A stretch of 64,000 nt of DNA from a bacterium HR29 (lineage in GTDB: Bacteria > Chloroflexota > Dehalococcoidia > Tepidiformales > Tepidiformaceae), in contig BEIF01000002.1 in assembly GCA_002898215.1 (NCBI GenBank), positions 248,001-312,000 of the forward strand. The letters are read 5' to 3'. The notes below the pieces were generated by a model. It was not told the DNA's origin. It ran no database searches and saw only the letters and a list, made by a program, of their open reading frames with translations. Shown piece by piece: positions 26,550-35,513 of the stretch; position 1 is the stretch's first letter; each line of letters begins with the position of its first letter. A program made the position numbers and the translations under genes.

Positions 26550-28201
26550 CGGCCGGCACCGGCGTCGATGCTCGGCAGGATGCGCACCCGCCGGAAGGGC
26601 TCCTTGCCGGCGCTCTGGCTTTCGAGGTTGTACCGGCTGGCGATCTGGTGCTGCAGCCGCCGGATGTAGCTGTTCGCTGGCGGAAGCTCGACCGGCCGAC
26701 CCTCCTGCAGAACCCGGGCGACCGCCTCCTCCGTCTCCCGCCAGACGTCCAGCAGCGGGTCACGCCGCACGGACCGTTCGCCCTCGCGGAACTGCAAGAG
26801 CGCCTGCTCGATCTGGTATGCGGTGCTGCTCTTGATGACGTAGGTGGGGAGGTTCAGCTCCTCGGCCTCGCGGAGCGCCGGCGGCTTCCGTCGGTAGTAG
26901 TTGCGCAGGGTCAGCACGGCGTCCGCCTCCCGCACGTCGTCCACCAGGACGACGGGCACGCCGGTGGCTCGGATCGCCGCTTCGAGCCGGCTCCGCGAGA
27001 TTCCGAACGGATAGACGCGCACCGGTTTCGGCGCTCCGCTCCCGGGTGCCTCGAACGCCCCTGGCGCTACCACCGACGCCCGTGTTGGCGTGGGCAAGCG
27101 CTCGCCGCTCGGCGCCCGGCCCTCCGGTTCGAACTCGTAGTCGTCATCCCACGGTCGGATCACCCTCACGGTGCCGTCCGGCATGAGCTGTCGGACTTCG
27201 GGACGCACGGTGTAGCCACGCAGGAGCGCATCGACCGTCGAAGCCACATCCTCGTGGATGGCGACGCGGTGCCAGGTTTGGATCTCCACGACCACGTCGA
27301 AGGTCGGCGGCGCCTTCCGCTCGAGGATGGACTTCTGAGTGCCGCGGCGGCGGGCCTCTTCGTCGCCCAAGGTCACCGACTGGATGCCGCCGATGAGGTC
27401 GGAGAGGGTGGGGTTCATCATCAGGTTCTCGAGCGAGTTGCCGTGGGCCGTGCCCACGAGCTGCACGCCCCGTTCGGCGATGGTGCGCGCCGCCGCCGCT
27501 TCGAGCTCCGTGCCGATCTCGTCGATGATGATCACTTCCGGCATGTGGTTCTCCACTGCCTCGATCATCACCGCGTGCTGCAGCGCTGGCGTCGGAACCT
27601 GCATTCGCCGTGCTCGGCCGATGCCGGGGTGGGGGATGTCCCCGTCGCCGCCGATCTCGTTCGACGTATCGACGATGATCACCCGCTTCTTCGCGTCGTC
27701 GGCCAGGACGCGCGCCACCTCGCGCAGCATCGTCGTCTTGCCGACACCGGGCCGACCCAGCAGCAGGATGCTCTTCCCGCTCATCACGAGGTCTTCGATG
27801 ACCCGAATCGTCCCGAAGACAGCGCGGCCGATACGGCAGGTGAGACCGACGATCTTCCCACGACGGTTCCGGATGCACGAGATGCGGTGGAGCGTCCGCT
27901 CGATGCCGGCGCGGTTGTCCGCACCGAACTCGCCGATTCGGGCGATGACGTATTGGATGTCCTCCTCGGTCACCTCCCGGTCCGAGAGCACGAGCTCGCT
28001 TCCCGGGTAGCGCGCTTCCGGCAGCCGTCCCAGGTCCAGCACGACTTCGAGCAGTGCGGTCCGCCGCTCGGGCGGCTGGAGGGCCGCCGAGATATGCGGG
28101 GGAAGCGCGGCAAGGAGGGCATCCAGGTCGTCGGTCACGACCTGCTCCGCTGGACCCCGTTCGAATGCGTATCGTTCGTTCACCATTTGCTCCTGCGTCA
28201 T
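26546..28201 (-). CDS. SpoIIIAA/Ycf45-like AAA ATPase with C-terminal R3H domain
   Basis: A 551-residue protein. Residues ~20-125 are the conserved N-terminal domain ([37 protein letters not shown]). The ATPase core has Walker [20 protein letters not shown] (149-157 for the loop) and Walker [42 protein letters not shown] follows. After a Pro-rich linker (~350-395), a second conserved region ([37 protein letters not shown]) leads to an R3H nucleic-acid-binding motif at [13 protein letters not shown]. Plastid and cyanobacterial relatives exist (Ycf45). Function is unknown; RNA-linked ATPase is plausible. Confidence 0.87.
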   Translation of the reverse strand: MTQEQMVNERYAFERGPAEQVVTDDLDALLAALPPHISAALQPPERRTALLEVVLDLGRLPEARYPGSELVLSDREVTEEDIQYVIARIGEFGADNRAGIERTLHRISCIRNRRGKIVGLTCRIGRAVFGTIRVIEDLVMSGKSILLLGRPGVGKTTMLREVARVLADDAKKRVIIVDTSNEIGGDGDIPHPGIGRARRMQVPTPALQHAVMIEAVENHMPEVIIIDEIGTELEAAAARTIAERGVQLVGTAHGNSLENLMMNPTLSDLIGGIQSVTLGDEEARRRGTQKSILERKAPPTFDVVVEIQTWHRVAIHEDVASTVDALLRGYTVRPEVRQLMPDGTVRVIRPWDDDYEFEPEGRAPSGERLPTPTRASVVAPGAFEAPGSGAPKPVRVYPFGISRSRLEAAIRATGVPVVLVDDVREADAVLTLRNYYRRKPPALREAEELNLPTYVIKSSTAYQIEQALLQFREGERSVRRDPLLDVWRETEEAVARVLQEGRPVELPPANSYIRRLQHQIASRYNLESQSAGKEPFRRVRILPSIDAGAGR

Positions 28202-29124
28202 CGCGGCACCATGGCCGATGCCGGTATCGGCACCGCCTCTTTCAAAGGTTCGAGCCGTGCCAGGCGGCGTGCGGCTGCTTCACGGCACCCGAGCGGGACG
28301 AAGCCGCGCAGCATGGCCGCCTCGGCCAGCTCTGGCGCGAATTCCGGCACCACCAGCACACCGTGACGGCCCAGCCTCGCGAGCACCGTGTCGATGGCGA
28401 GCTCCCGCAGTTGGGGGCCGCCGTTCGGGTCTATCAGCGCCCGCGCCTCGCGCTCGCCGATTCCCACCCACACGGCCACGCGGTCATCGCAGCGCGCAGC
28501 GTACTGCTCATCGCAGTCGTACGAGTCGAGCACGGCACGCCAGTCGGCCGCGGTGGGGGCCTCCGTTCGCCGAACCCGCTCCGGCACCGCCCGGGAGTAG
28601 AGCCGGAAAACCCCGGCCCGGTCGGCGCGCGATACGGGCCGGACCACGGGCGGGAGGTGTCCGCTGCCGGTCTTCGGCGGTGGCGCGTACAGCTCCTCGC
28701 GCAGATAGGTGGTCAGGCCCGCCCGCCGTACGGCTTCCCGGTGAGGGGAGCCGTCGGGTAGCCGCACGAGGAGCTGCAACCCGCCCCGCCGCGCCGCATC
28801 GGCGCTGGCTGCGTCCACGAGGGCGATGATCGCCTCGTCGTCCACCTCCCGCTCCAGCCGGAGGGACACGATCTCCCACGCCCGGCCGCCCGCCAGCGCG
28901 CGGGCGACGATGATCCCGCGGTAGGCGAGGCCGCGGCGGACGGCCGCCACCAGCGTCCGTGGCAGCCGCGGCAGCCGGTCGAGGCCCGTCGCAGCCAGGC
29001 CGGCCGCTAGCAACAGCCGCTCACCGGTGCGCGTGGCCACCACCTCGGTGCTCAGCTTGTGAAGCTGGGGCCAGAGCGTCGCGGCATCGATCGGGCTGAG
29101 CGGCTCGGCGCGAAGCTCCGTCAT
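28198..29124 (-). CDS. GNAT-fold-like protein of unknown function
   Basis: The 308-residue protein looks like two GNAT-like halves: residues ~60-150 ([34 protein letters not shown]-type end) and ~160-290 ([57 protein letters not shown]). The classical Q/RxxGxG/A acetyl-CoA loop is not clear, so enzyme activity is doubtful. The ATG overlaps the pdxT stop (TAATG) and the end overlaps the R3H-ATPase start (ATGA). Tight coupling with that ATPase suggests a shared role. Confidence 0.6.
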   Translation of the reverse strand: MTELRAEPLSPIDAATLWPQLHKLSTEVVATRTGERLLLAAGLAATGLDRLPRLPRTLVAAVRRGLAYRGIIVARALAGGRAWEIVSLRLEREVDDEAIIALVDAASADAARRGGLQLLVRLPDGSPHREAVRRAGLTTYLREELYAPPPKTGSGHLPPVVRPVSRADRAGVFRLYSRAVPERVRRTEAPTAADWRAVLDSYDCDEQYAARCDDRVAVWVGIGEREARALIDPNGGPQLRELAIDTVLARLGRHGVLVVPEFAPELAEAAMLRGFVPLGCREAAARRLARLEPLKEAVPIPASAMVPR

Positions 29125-29744
29125 TACTTCCCCGTTCCGGACGCCCGCGCGGCCATCGCCAGGAAGAGCTGGTGGAACCGCGGGTCGTCCGTCAGTTCGG
29201 GATGGAACGACGTCGCCAGCAGATTCCCCTGCATGGCGGCGACGATGGTTCCATCGTCGAGGCGAGCGATCGCCCGTGCCGGCGGGAACACCGCCTCGAT
29301 CTTCGGGGCGCGAATGAAGACAGCCCGAAACGGCCCCCCTGCAAGCCCCTCGACCTCGATGTCGGCCTCGAAACTCTGAATCTGCCGACCGAAGGCATTC
29401 CGCCGCACGGCGATATCCATCACCGCGATTCCCGGCCGGTCCAGACGGTCGACCTGCCGGGCAAGGAGGATAGCGCCCGCACACGTCCCCCACACCGCCC
29501 GGCCGCTCGCACAGAACGCCCGCAGCGGGTGCAGCAGGTCGTTCGATTCGATCAGTCGGGCGATCGTCGTGCTCTCGCCCCCGGGGATGATGAGGCCGTC
29601 GAGGCCTTCCAGGTCACGCGGGCGCCGGACTTCGCGGACGGAAATCCCCAGTCGCTCGAGCACCTCCCGGTGCTCGCGCACGTCACCTTGTAACGCGAGG
29701 ACGCCAACCAGGCTGGGCCGGTTCGCCGGAAACGGATTGGTCAT
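29124..29744 (-). CDS. pdxT: Pyridoxal 5'-phosphate synthase glutaminase subunit PdxT
   Basis: A 206-residue class I glutamine amidotransferase that supplies ammonia to PdxS for PLP synthesis. Visible are VGVLALQGDVREHREVL, LIIPGGESTTIARLI, the nucleophile elbow VWGTCAGAILLA with the catalytic Cys, DIAVRRNAFGRQIQSFE and the His/Glu pair in SFHPELTDDPRFHQLF. pdxS, usually adjacent, is not in the window. It is the first gene of the long leftward run, 120 bases from the exported hydrolase gene upstream. Confidence 0.94.
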   Translation of the reverse strand: MTNPFPANRPSLVGVLALQGDVREHREVLERLGISVREVRRPRDLEGLDGLIIPGGESTTIARLIESNDLLHPLRAFCASGRAVWGTCAGAILLARQVDRLDRPGIAVMDIAVRRNAFGRQIQSFEADIEVEGLAGGPFRAVFIRAPKIEAVFPPARAIARLDDGTIVAAMQGNLLATSFHPELTDDPRFHQLFLAMAARASGTGK

Positions 29745-29864
29745 CGGTTGTGCGGTGCGCTCGACCCTCCGCAGCGGGTGCCCGCCTCATTGCCGTCGCA
29801 GCATAGGCAGCGGGCTCTACGGAAATTGTACAGCATCCGCCCGCGGCCGTTCCCGGCGAGCGGG

Positions 29865-31295
29865 TCACTCCCGCCGACGTAGAGCTGCGCCCGCGGCCGC
29901 TGCCGAGAGTACGGCGAGCACGGCCAGACCCGCGACCCACGCGCCTGGCTCCCCGGGGCTGCTGCCTGCTTCGAGGCCGCTGCCGGTCCGCGGCGGCGCT
30001 GGCGTCGCTGCCGGAAGCGGCGGGCGCAACGTCCCGGGGTCGCCATCGCGCAACGGTTGCGTGAACTGGAGCCCGGCGTTCTCGAGGCTGGCGAAGACAT
30101 CGTCGCCAGCCGGCCGGGGGCCACCTGTCGCCCAAGCGGTCAGGTCGTCGAAGGCGCGCTGCACCTCCTCAGTGCTGAAGCCACAATGCCGCGCGTCGCG
30201 GATGATCCGCTGCACGAGGAGCGATCCCTTCCCCGCGGCCTCGACCGCTCGCCGGAGGTCCCGCTGCAGGAAGATGGGCACGAACATGTCGCCCGTCGTG
30301 TGGAGCGTCATGAGGGGCCGACCGATGTTGCCCGAGAAGGGCTTCAGCTCCTCGTACGGCCCGCTCGGCCCACGGAGCGCCGGGTCGCCTGGGAGACGTC
30401 GGACGGCCTGGTTGAGCGCCGCTTCCGACAGCCCGAAGCGCTCGTCGATGTGGTACTCCCAATCGGCGTTGCTCGCGGCGCGGGCGAGGAGGCTCTGGTC
30501 GCCCGCCAGCTTCGCGCCGCTGATCGTCCGCGCGAAGTACGGGCCGAGGCCGTCGAAGGCGAACGGCCGAGCGCCGCCTGAGCTCTCGATCATCACGCTC
30601 GCCATCTGCAAGCCCTTCGCCGTGTAGTTCGGCGGCTCACCGAATATGGAGAGGATGCGGCCCAGCGTGTCCCCGGGCGGCTCGTTCGGCGAGAACTGAA
30701 TCCCGCTGATGACCTCCGCCGCTGCGCCGTTGGCGGCGAAGTAGTCGAACAGCGTCGGTCCCGCCGGGCAGAGGGCCAGGATGCCCGCGAACCGCTCCGG
30801 ATAGACGTGGTCCGCGAGGATGGCGATGTGCCCGCCCATCGAGACGCCCACGAGGTAGACGCGGTTCGGCGCTGACCGCCCCGTCACCTGAGGGAACATG
30901 TCGATGAGCGCCACCGTGTCGCGCAGCCCGATGCCCGGCACGTAGCTGTTGCACGCGTAGCTGGAGGCGGCCCAGGCGTAGCCCTGGTCGATGAGATGCT
31001 GGCGAATCCAGGGCGGCGAATCGACGGTGAGGCGGCTACCCTCGCCGCGGTAGCCATGCGCGTACAGCACGAGGTCGCCGTTCCAATTCGCGGGAACTTC
31101 TATCCGGTAGATGCCGCCCTCGTACGACCCGTAGAACGCCTGGGCACCCGGAAGGGCCTCGAACGCCGGGTCCGCGGGCTCCCACGCCTGGTCGCGGCAG
31201 GGTACCGGCTGGAAGGTATCGGCTTGTGCCGGGACAGCCGCCGCTGCCCCGAGGGCCACGAAGACGAGGGCCGCCGCAGCAACGATCGCTCGCAT
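29865..31295 (-). CDS. Exported, C-terminally membrane-anchored alpha/beta hydrolase
   Basis: The 476-residue protein has a signal peptide (RAIVAAAALVFVALGAAAAV, cleavage near VPAQA-D). The alpha/beta-hydrolase domain (~50-385) shows DLVLYAHGYRGEGSRL and the nucleophile elbow YLVGVSMGGHIAILA, with GDMFVPIFLQRDL (acid region) and RDARHCGFSTEEVQRAF (His). A Pro/Thr/Gly-rich linker (~400-445) leads to a membrane helix and RRRE tail. It probably hydrolyses an ester outside the cell. GAGGAGG precedes the ATG. Confidence 0.8.
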   Translation of the reverse strand: MRAIVAAAALVFVALGAAAAVPAQADTFQPVPCRDQAWEPADPAFEALPGAQAFYGSYEGGIYRIEVPANWNGDLVLYAHGYRGEGSRLTVDSPPWIRQHLIDQGYAWAASSYACNSYVPGIGLRDTVALIDMFPQVTGRSAPNRVYLVGVSMGGHIAILADHVYPERFAGILALCPAGPTLFDYFAANGAAAEVISGIQFSPNEPPGDTLGRILSIFGEPPNYTAKGLQMASVMIESSGGARPFAFDGLGPYFARTISGAKLAGDQSLLARAASNADWEYHIDERFGLSEAALNQAVRRLPGDPALRGPSGPYEELKPFSGNIGRPLMTLHTTGDMFVPIFLQRDLRRAVEAAGKGSLLVQRIIRDARHCGFSTEEVQRAFDDLTAWATGGPRPAGDDVFASLENAGLQFTQPLRDGDPGTLRPPLPAATPAPPRTGSGLEAGSSPGEPGAWVAGLAVLAVLSAAAAGAALRRRE

Positions 31296-31650
31296 CCGAG
31301 CCTCCTCGAAGGTATCCGGCTTCAGGGGGAAAGCCGCGCTCGCCCGCGGACCCTACCCCTTTCCCGGGACCCGCGTCAAGCGCCGAGCCGCCCTCGCCGT
31401 CGAGCCTTCCGGGGCCCGACACGGCGGCAGTTTTTGCGCGCTCTTTACCCGCCGACGGCAGCCATGGGGGAAACCCCGCATGACGGATGCAGGTCTCGGT
31501 CTCTACACTGGTGGCCGATTGTGAACTGCGGAACGAAGCCGGGTGGGGAGGTCGAGGGGCTGAGGCGGAGCCTTCAGTTCCGGCCCGGGGCGCCGAAACC
31601 CGTAGTGTGCGTTCCCCGCATCCTGGCCGTCGCGTCCATGGGTCCCCGTC
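31296..31650. other. 355-base divergent intergenic region, no gene recognised
   Basis: Between the leftward hydrolase and the rightward MFS gene I find no convincing coding frame. It contains a possible rightward promoter (31480-31509), a small hairpin GGGG-GAAA-CCCC at 31467-31478, and an imperfect hairpin CTGAGGC/GCCTTCAG at 31560-31577 in the MFS leader. I could not assign it to a known riboswitch class. Confidence 0.5.
31480..31509 (+). promoter_or_regulatory. Possible promoter of the MFS gene
   Basis: ATGACG at 31480-31485 and TACACT at 31504-31509 are spaced by 18 bases on the + strand, resembling sigma-70 elements. This would give an untranslated leader of roughly 135 bases before the GTG at 31651. 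Confidence 0.35.
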
Positions 31651-32946
31651 GTGAGTGAGGGTCGGCGCCGGGCCGCCGCCTTCTACGGCGTTCGAGCCGC
31701 CAGCCAGTTCGGTCAGAGCCTCGCTCTGGCAGGCCTCTTCGTGCTTGCCGGAACGAGCGCCCACATGGCATGGGGCCTGAGCTCGGTGTTCGTCGGGATG
31801 ATGGCCGGTGCCATCATCTTCGGCCTCCCGGGGGGAGCGCTCGCCGACCATCTCGGGCCAGGCCGCGCGTTGGTGCTCGGCGCTGCGCTCCGCCTCGTGG
31901 CCATCGTCGGCGCGCTCCTCGTCGTCTCCCAGCCAGCGTTCGTGATGGCCGCTTCGTTCGCCTATTCGGCCGCCTCCCAGGTGTTCTCCCCGGCCGAGCT
32001 CGCGCTGGTATCGGCACTCCACCCCGGTCGGGCCGCTCGGGCTCACGGGGTGCTCATCGCTGCGCAGTACGCGTGCCATGGCATCGGGGCGGCGCTTGCT
32101 CCGGTGCTCTTCCTCCTCTGGGGCCCCAGTGCCGCCATCCTGGCTGCCGCTTTCGTCTACGCCGCCCTCATCCCCCTGACGGTGTTCCTGGCGCGCGAGG
32201 TCGTCCGCGCTGGAGGTGAGTACCGCGTCCCCCCGCGCGCGGCGTTCGCCCTCCGCCACGTGGCCGCGTTCTTCCTTCGGCGGAAGGCTGCCGGTCAGGC
32301 GGCGCTGGCGCTCGTCTTCAACGACCTGGCGACGAAGTGCCTCATGGTGGCAGCGCCGGTGTACCTCCATCGGGAGCTCGGCCTCGCTCGCAGCGAGCTC
32401 GCCCTCCTGGCAGGACCGGCGGCCGTCGGCGTGGTCGCGGGTTCGCTCTGGGCCGTGCGCTCGGCTCGCGGCCCGGCCGCGGTTTCCGCTGTGCGTGCCG
32501 CCGTCGCCGGGGCGACCGTGGGACTCGTGGCGCTTGCCGGCCTGAGTGACGGTCTCGCGGCGGCCTTGTCCCGTGCCCCCAACGACCTCGCTCCCCTCAC
32601 CGATCCGGGGACAGCGCGGCTCGCAGTGGCTTTCCCCGTCGCGCTCCTGCTTGGTGCCGCCTTCGGGACGGCGCCCATCGCCGGGCGGGCGGCGCTTTCC
32701 GAACTTACGCCCCGTACGCTTCAGGCCCGCACGTTCGCTGCCCAGGCATCCCTGAGCGACCTGGTAGTGCTCGCACCGCTCATCGGAGCCGGGATGGGCG
32801 TCGAAGCAGTGGGGGCGCGGCTCGCCTTCGCCGTCGTGGCAGGGTTCGGCCTTGCCCTGCTCCTCCTGTTCGAGAGCGCCAGGCTTCGCCGCTGGGCTGC
32901 CGCAACCCTCCTCGAGGACGCGCCCGTCGGCGAGCGTCTCGCCTGA
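31651..32946 (+). CDS. MFS transporter
   Basis: A 431-residue protein with about 12 membrane helices. It starts at GTG 31651 (SEGRRRAAAFYGVRAASQFG); the loop GGALADHLGPGRALVLGAAL is motif A of MFS proteins, and RAARAHGVLIAAQYACHGIG is typical of MFS_3-like exporters. The last cytoplasmic segment is EDAPVGERLA. Substrate unknown. No strong ribosome binding site is visible upstream. It is followed after 79 bases by the PAP2-family gene. Confidence 0.8.
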   Translation: MSEGRRRAAAFYGVRAASQFGQSLALAGLFVLAGTSAHMAWGLSSVFVGMMAGAIIFGLPGGALADHLGPGRALVLGAALRLVAIVGALLVVSQPAFVMAASFAYSAASQVFSPAELALVSALHPGRAARAHGVLIAAQYACHGIGAALAPVLFLLWGPSAAILAAAFVYAALIPLTVFLAREVVRAGGEYRVPPRAAFALRHVAAFFLRRKAAGQAALALVFNDLATKCLMVAAPVYLHRELGLARSELALLAGPAAVGVVAGSLWAVRSARGPAAVSAVRAAVAGATVGLVALAGLSDGLAAALSRAPNDLAPLTDPGTARLAVAFPVALLLGAAFGTAPIAGRAALSELTPRTLQARTFAAQASLSDLVVLAPLIGAGMGVEAVGARLAFAVVAGFGLALLLLFESARLRRWAAATLLEDAPVGERLA

Positions 32947-33025
32947 ACCCCGTCCGCCTTGCCGACGCGTGGTAGCATGGGAAGGCCCTGGACGCACCAT
33001 GCGCCTGCACGGCGGGAGGCAGCGA

Positions 33026-33820
33026 ATGACCAGCGGCAGCGACGCCGCGGTCGCAGAGCGGTCGACGGTCCGGGCGTTCGCGTTCGAAGCGGTCCTCGTC
33101 ACCCTCGCCGTCCTGGCTTACTTCGGGGTGCGCGGTCTTACCGAAGGCTCGGCTGCGGAGGCAGCGGCCAACGCCTTGCGCATCGTCGACCTCGAACGGG
33201 CCCTCTCGATCGCCTGGGAGCGCCAGCTCCAGGAGTTGGTGCTCGTCAGCCACGTCCTCGTGTCTGCCGCGAACTGGGTGTACATCTGGGGGCACTGGCC
33301 GGTCATTGCCGCCGTCGCGTGCTGGCTCTTCTTCTTCCGCCGCCCTTTCTACCTGCTCTACCGGAACGCCCTCCTCATTTCCGGCGGTGCAGGGCTGGTC
33401 ATCTTCGCCCTCTTCCCCGTTGCCCCGCCCCGGCTCATGGACCTGGGAACCATCGATACCGTCACCCAGTACTCGCGCGCCTACCGGGTGCTCCAGCCTC
33501 CCGCCTTCGTCAACCAGTACGCCGCCATGCCGAGCCTCCACCTCGGCTGGGACCTGTTGGTCTGCATGGCGCTGTTCCAGTCGACCCGTTGGCGTCCCGC
33601 TCGGCTGTTCGCCCTGCTCCTACCGCCGGCCATGTTCGCCGCCATCGTCCTCACCGCCAACCACTACATCGTCGATGGCGTCGCGGGCATCGCCCTCGCC
33701 TTGGCTGGCTTGGGGGTGGCACGCTGGCTTGCGGGGCGTCGAGCGATTCCCGGCCGGGCAGTCGCAACCGCAGGCTCGCGGTACCCTGGAGACGATGCGG
33801 TTCCCCCTCCGTCGAGCTGA
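33026..33820 (+). CDS. PAP2 superfamily membrane protein (Aur1/inositolphosphotransferase-like)
   Basis: A 264-residue protein with ~6 membrane helices. Active-site motifs of the PAP2_3/Aur1 group are visible: FPVAPPRLMDLG, QYAAMPSLHLGWDLLVCMA and ILTANHYIVDGVAGIALAL, with His in PSLH and His/Asp in NHYIVD. It would hydrolyse or transfer a lipid phosphate. The ATG at 33026 is chosen because GGGAGG lies ~7 bases upstream; an ATG at 32999 is also in frame. The end overlaps the GDPD-like gene by 26 bases. A paralogue lies at 62.7-63.5 kb. Confidence 0.82.
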   Translation: MTSGSDAAVAERSTVRAFAFEAVLVTLAVLAYFGVRGLTEGSAAEAAANALRIVDLERALSIAWERQLQELVLVSHVLVSAANWVYIWGHWPVIAAVACWLFFFRRPFYLLYRNALLISGGAGLVIFALFPVAPPRLMDLGTIDTVTQYSRAYRVLQPPAFVNQYAAMPSLHLGWDLLVCMALFQSTRWRPARLFALLLPPAMFAAIVLTANHYIVDGVAGIALALAGLGVARWLAGRRAIPGRAVATAGSRYPGDDAVPPPSS

Positions 33821-34457
33821 CCGACCCGTCATCATCGCTCACCGTCGGGGCAACCACGACACAGCGCTGCCCCCTGGCGCCGATGCCTTGGAGGCCGACG
33901 TGTGGCTCTTCCGGGGACGGCATGAAGTCCGACACCTGAAGACCCTCGGTCCGCTGCCGGTCCTCTGGGATCGTTGGCAGCTCGCCCCCGGGTGGCGTGC
34001 CCGTACACGTGTGGAGGAGCTCCTCGCCTCGGTCCCGCCGGATGTTCCCCTCCTCCTCGATCTGAAGCGAGCCGCCGATGCCGAGGCCCTTCGCCGCCTT
34101 CTGGAGCAGCATCGCGGCCGCCCCCTCGCCGTCTGCTCGCAGTACTGGAGCCACCTGCCCGCCTTCGAGCCGCTCGATATCCCCATCGTCTACTCTCTGG
34201 CCAGCGAGCGACAGCTCCGCCGGCTGCCGGCGGCCGTTCGCGGGCGGCGCTGCGACGCACTCTCGGTTCATGCTCGGCTCCTCTCCGCTGAATCCGTTCG
34301 CCGCCTCCGGGAGCTTGCGCCGGCCATCCTCTGCTGGCCGATTCGCCCTTGGGACGTGCCCTGGGCGCTTGCTTTCGGCATCGAAGCCCTCATCGCCGAC
34401 GATCCCGGCGCTGTGGCTGCCGCGGTCGGCCGCTGGGTAGGGGTGCACGGCCCGTGA
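33795..34457 (+). CDS. Glycerophosphodiester phosphodiesterase-like protein (short form)
   Basis: The 220-residue protein starts RFPLRRADRPVIIAHRRGN and keeps the GDPD TIM-barrel pattern: IIAHRRGN, ADALEADVWLFRGRHEVRHL (metal Glu/Asp and His), VPLLLDLKRAADAEALRRLL, and WPIRPWDVPWALAFGIEALIADDPGAV. The usual helical insertion after the first His is shortened, and the standard HRG...EN pair is altered to HRRGNHD. It probably processes glycerophosphodiesters, but the active site differs enough that this is uncertain. Overlaps the PAP2 gene by 26 bases and the next gene by 4 (GTGA). Confidence 0.68.
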   Translation: MRFPLRRADRPVIIAHRRGNHDTALPPGADALEADVWLFRGRHEVRHLKTLGPLPVLWDRWQLAPGWRARTRVEELLASVPPDVPLLLDLKRAADAEALRRLLEQHRGRPLAVCSQYWSHLPAFEPLDIPIVYSLASERQLRRLPAAVRGRRCDALSVHARLLSAESVRRLRELAPAILCWPIRPWDVPWALAFGIEALIADDPGAVAAAVGRWVGVHGP

Positions 34458-35512
34458 CCGAGGTGCTCTCGGTGGACCCCGAATCCCCCGACCCCGCAAC
34501 CATCGCCCGGGCGGCCGAGGTCATCCGTCGAGGCGGGCTCGTTGCGTTCCCCACCGAAACGGTGTACGGCCTCGGAGCCAACGCCTTCGACGATGCGGCC
34601 GTGGGGCGCATCTTCGCCGCCAAGGAGCGAGACCCGTCGGACCCGGTCATCGTCCATCTCGCTGAGCCGGCGGACGTATCCCTCGCCGCCCGTGCCATCC
34701 CACCCCTCGCCCTTGCCCTGGCGGAACGGTTCTGGCCCGGCCCCCTCACCCTCGTCCTGCCCCGCGCGGAGCGCATTACACCGCGGGTGAGCGCCGGGCT
34801 CTCCACCGTTGCCGTCCGGGTGCCGGCCCATCCGGTGGCCCACGCCCTCATCCGGGCGGCGGGCGTTCCCGTGGCTGCGCCGAGCGCGAATCGCTTCGGG
34901 CGCACCAGCGCCACCACTGCCGCTCATGTGCTGGCCGACCTCGCCGGGCGCATCGACCTCGTCCTCGATGGCGGGCCGTCCCCCCACGGCGTCGAATCCA
35001 CTGTGGTCGCCTTCGAGAACGGCGAGGCCGTGGTTCTCCGTCCCGGTGCCCTGACCCTCGAGGCGCTCGCTGCCGCCCTCGCCGAGCTCGGCGCGCCACC
35101 CCCGGCCGTGCGGCGGCGGGGTCCGTCCTCGGGGAGCCCAGGGCTGCTGGAGCGCCACTACGCCCCTCGCTCCCCCCTCGTGCTGGTACGGGGGCCGGCG
35201 GAGCGGGTGCGTGCCTGGCTGAGGGAAGCGCTCGACGCCCGCCCCGACACGCCCGTAGGGTTGCTCCTGTTCGACGAGGATGCTGCCGCGCTGCAGCCGC
35301 TGCGGCCGTGTCACCGGTTCGTATCCCTCGGCGGGCGGTCGGACCTCGCCGGTGCGGCCCGGCGCCTCTTCGCCGCCCTGCGGGAGCTCGATGCCGACGC
35401 GCCGGCCGCCATCTACGCCGTCGAGCCGGAGCAGAAGGGGCTGGGGCTGGCCATCGCCGACCGCCTGCGCCGGGCTGCCGAGGAGGTCGTCGACCTCGGG
35501 GCGGACGGCTGA
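34454..35512 (+). CDS. L-threonylcarbamoyladenylate synthase (Sua5/YwlC type)
   Basis: A 352-residue protein making threonylcarbamoyl-AMP for the t6A tRNA modification. The YrdC domain (~15-205) has RGGLVAFPTETVYGLGANAF, FAAKERDPSDPVIVHLA, RFWPGPLTLVLPRAE, VPVAAPSANRFGRTSATTA and PHGVESTVVAF. The C-terminal Sua5 domain begins SPGLLERHYAPRSPLVLV and runs to the end. GTG start overlaps the GDPD-like stop. mtaB elsewhere in the window uses the same t6A product as substrate. Confidence 0.92.
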   Translation: MTEVLSVDPESPDPATIARAAEVIRRGGLVAFPTETVYGLGANAFDDAAVGRIFAAKERDPSDPVIVHLAEPADVSLAARAIPPLALALAERFWPGPLTLVLPRAERITPRVSAGLSTVAVRVPAHPVAHALIRAAGVPVAAPSANRFGRTSATTAAHVLADLAGRIDLVLDGGPSPHGVESTVVAFENGEAVVLRPGALTLEALAAALAELGAPPPAVRRRGPSSGSPGLLERHYAPRSPLVLVRGPAERVRAWLREALDARPDTPVGLLLFDEDAAALQPLRPCHRFVSLGGRSDLAGAARRLFAALRELDADAPAAIYAVEPEQKGLGLAIADRLRRAAEEVVDLGADG

Positions 35513-35513
35513 C

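Noticed and set aside
23223-26669. A very long forward frame (about 1148 codons) opposite mtaB, the site-2 protease, enoyl-CoA hydratase and tmk
   Set aside because: It covers five well-supported reverse-strand genes; low-complexity Arg/His/Gly translation.
31036-33102. Long reverse-strand frame running through the gap and opposite the MFS gene
   Set aside because: Spans a gap with promoter-like sequence and opposes a clear transporter; composition is not protein-like.
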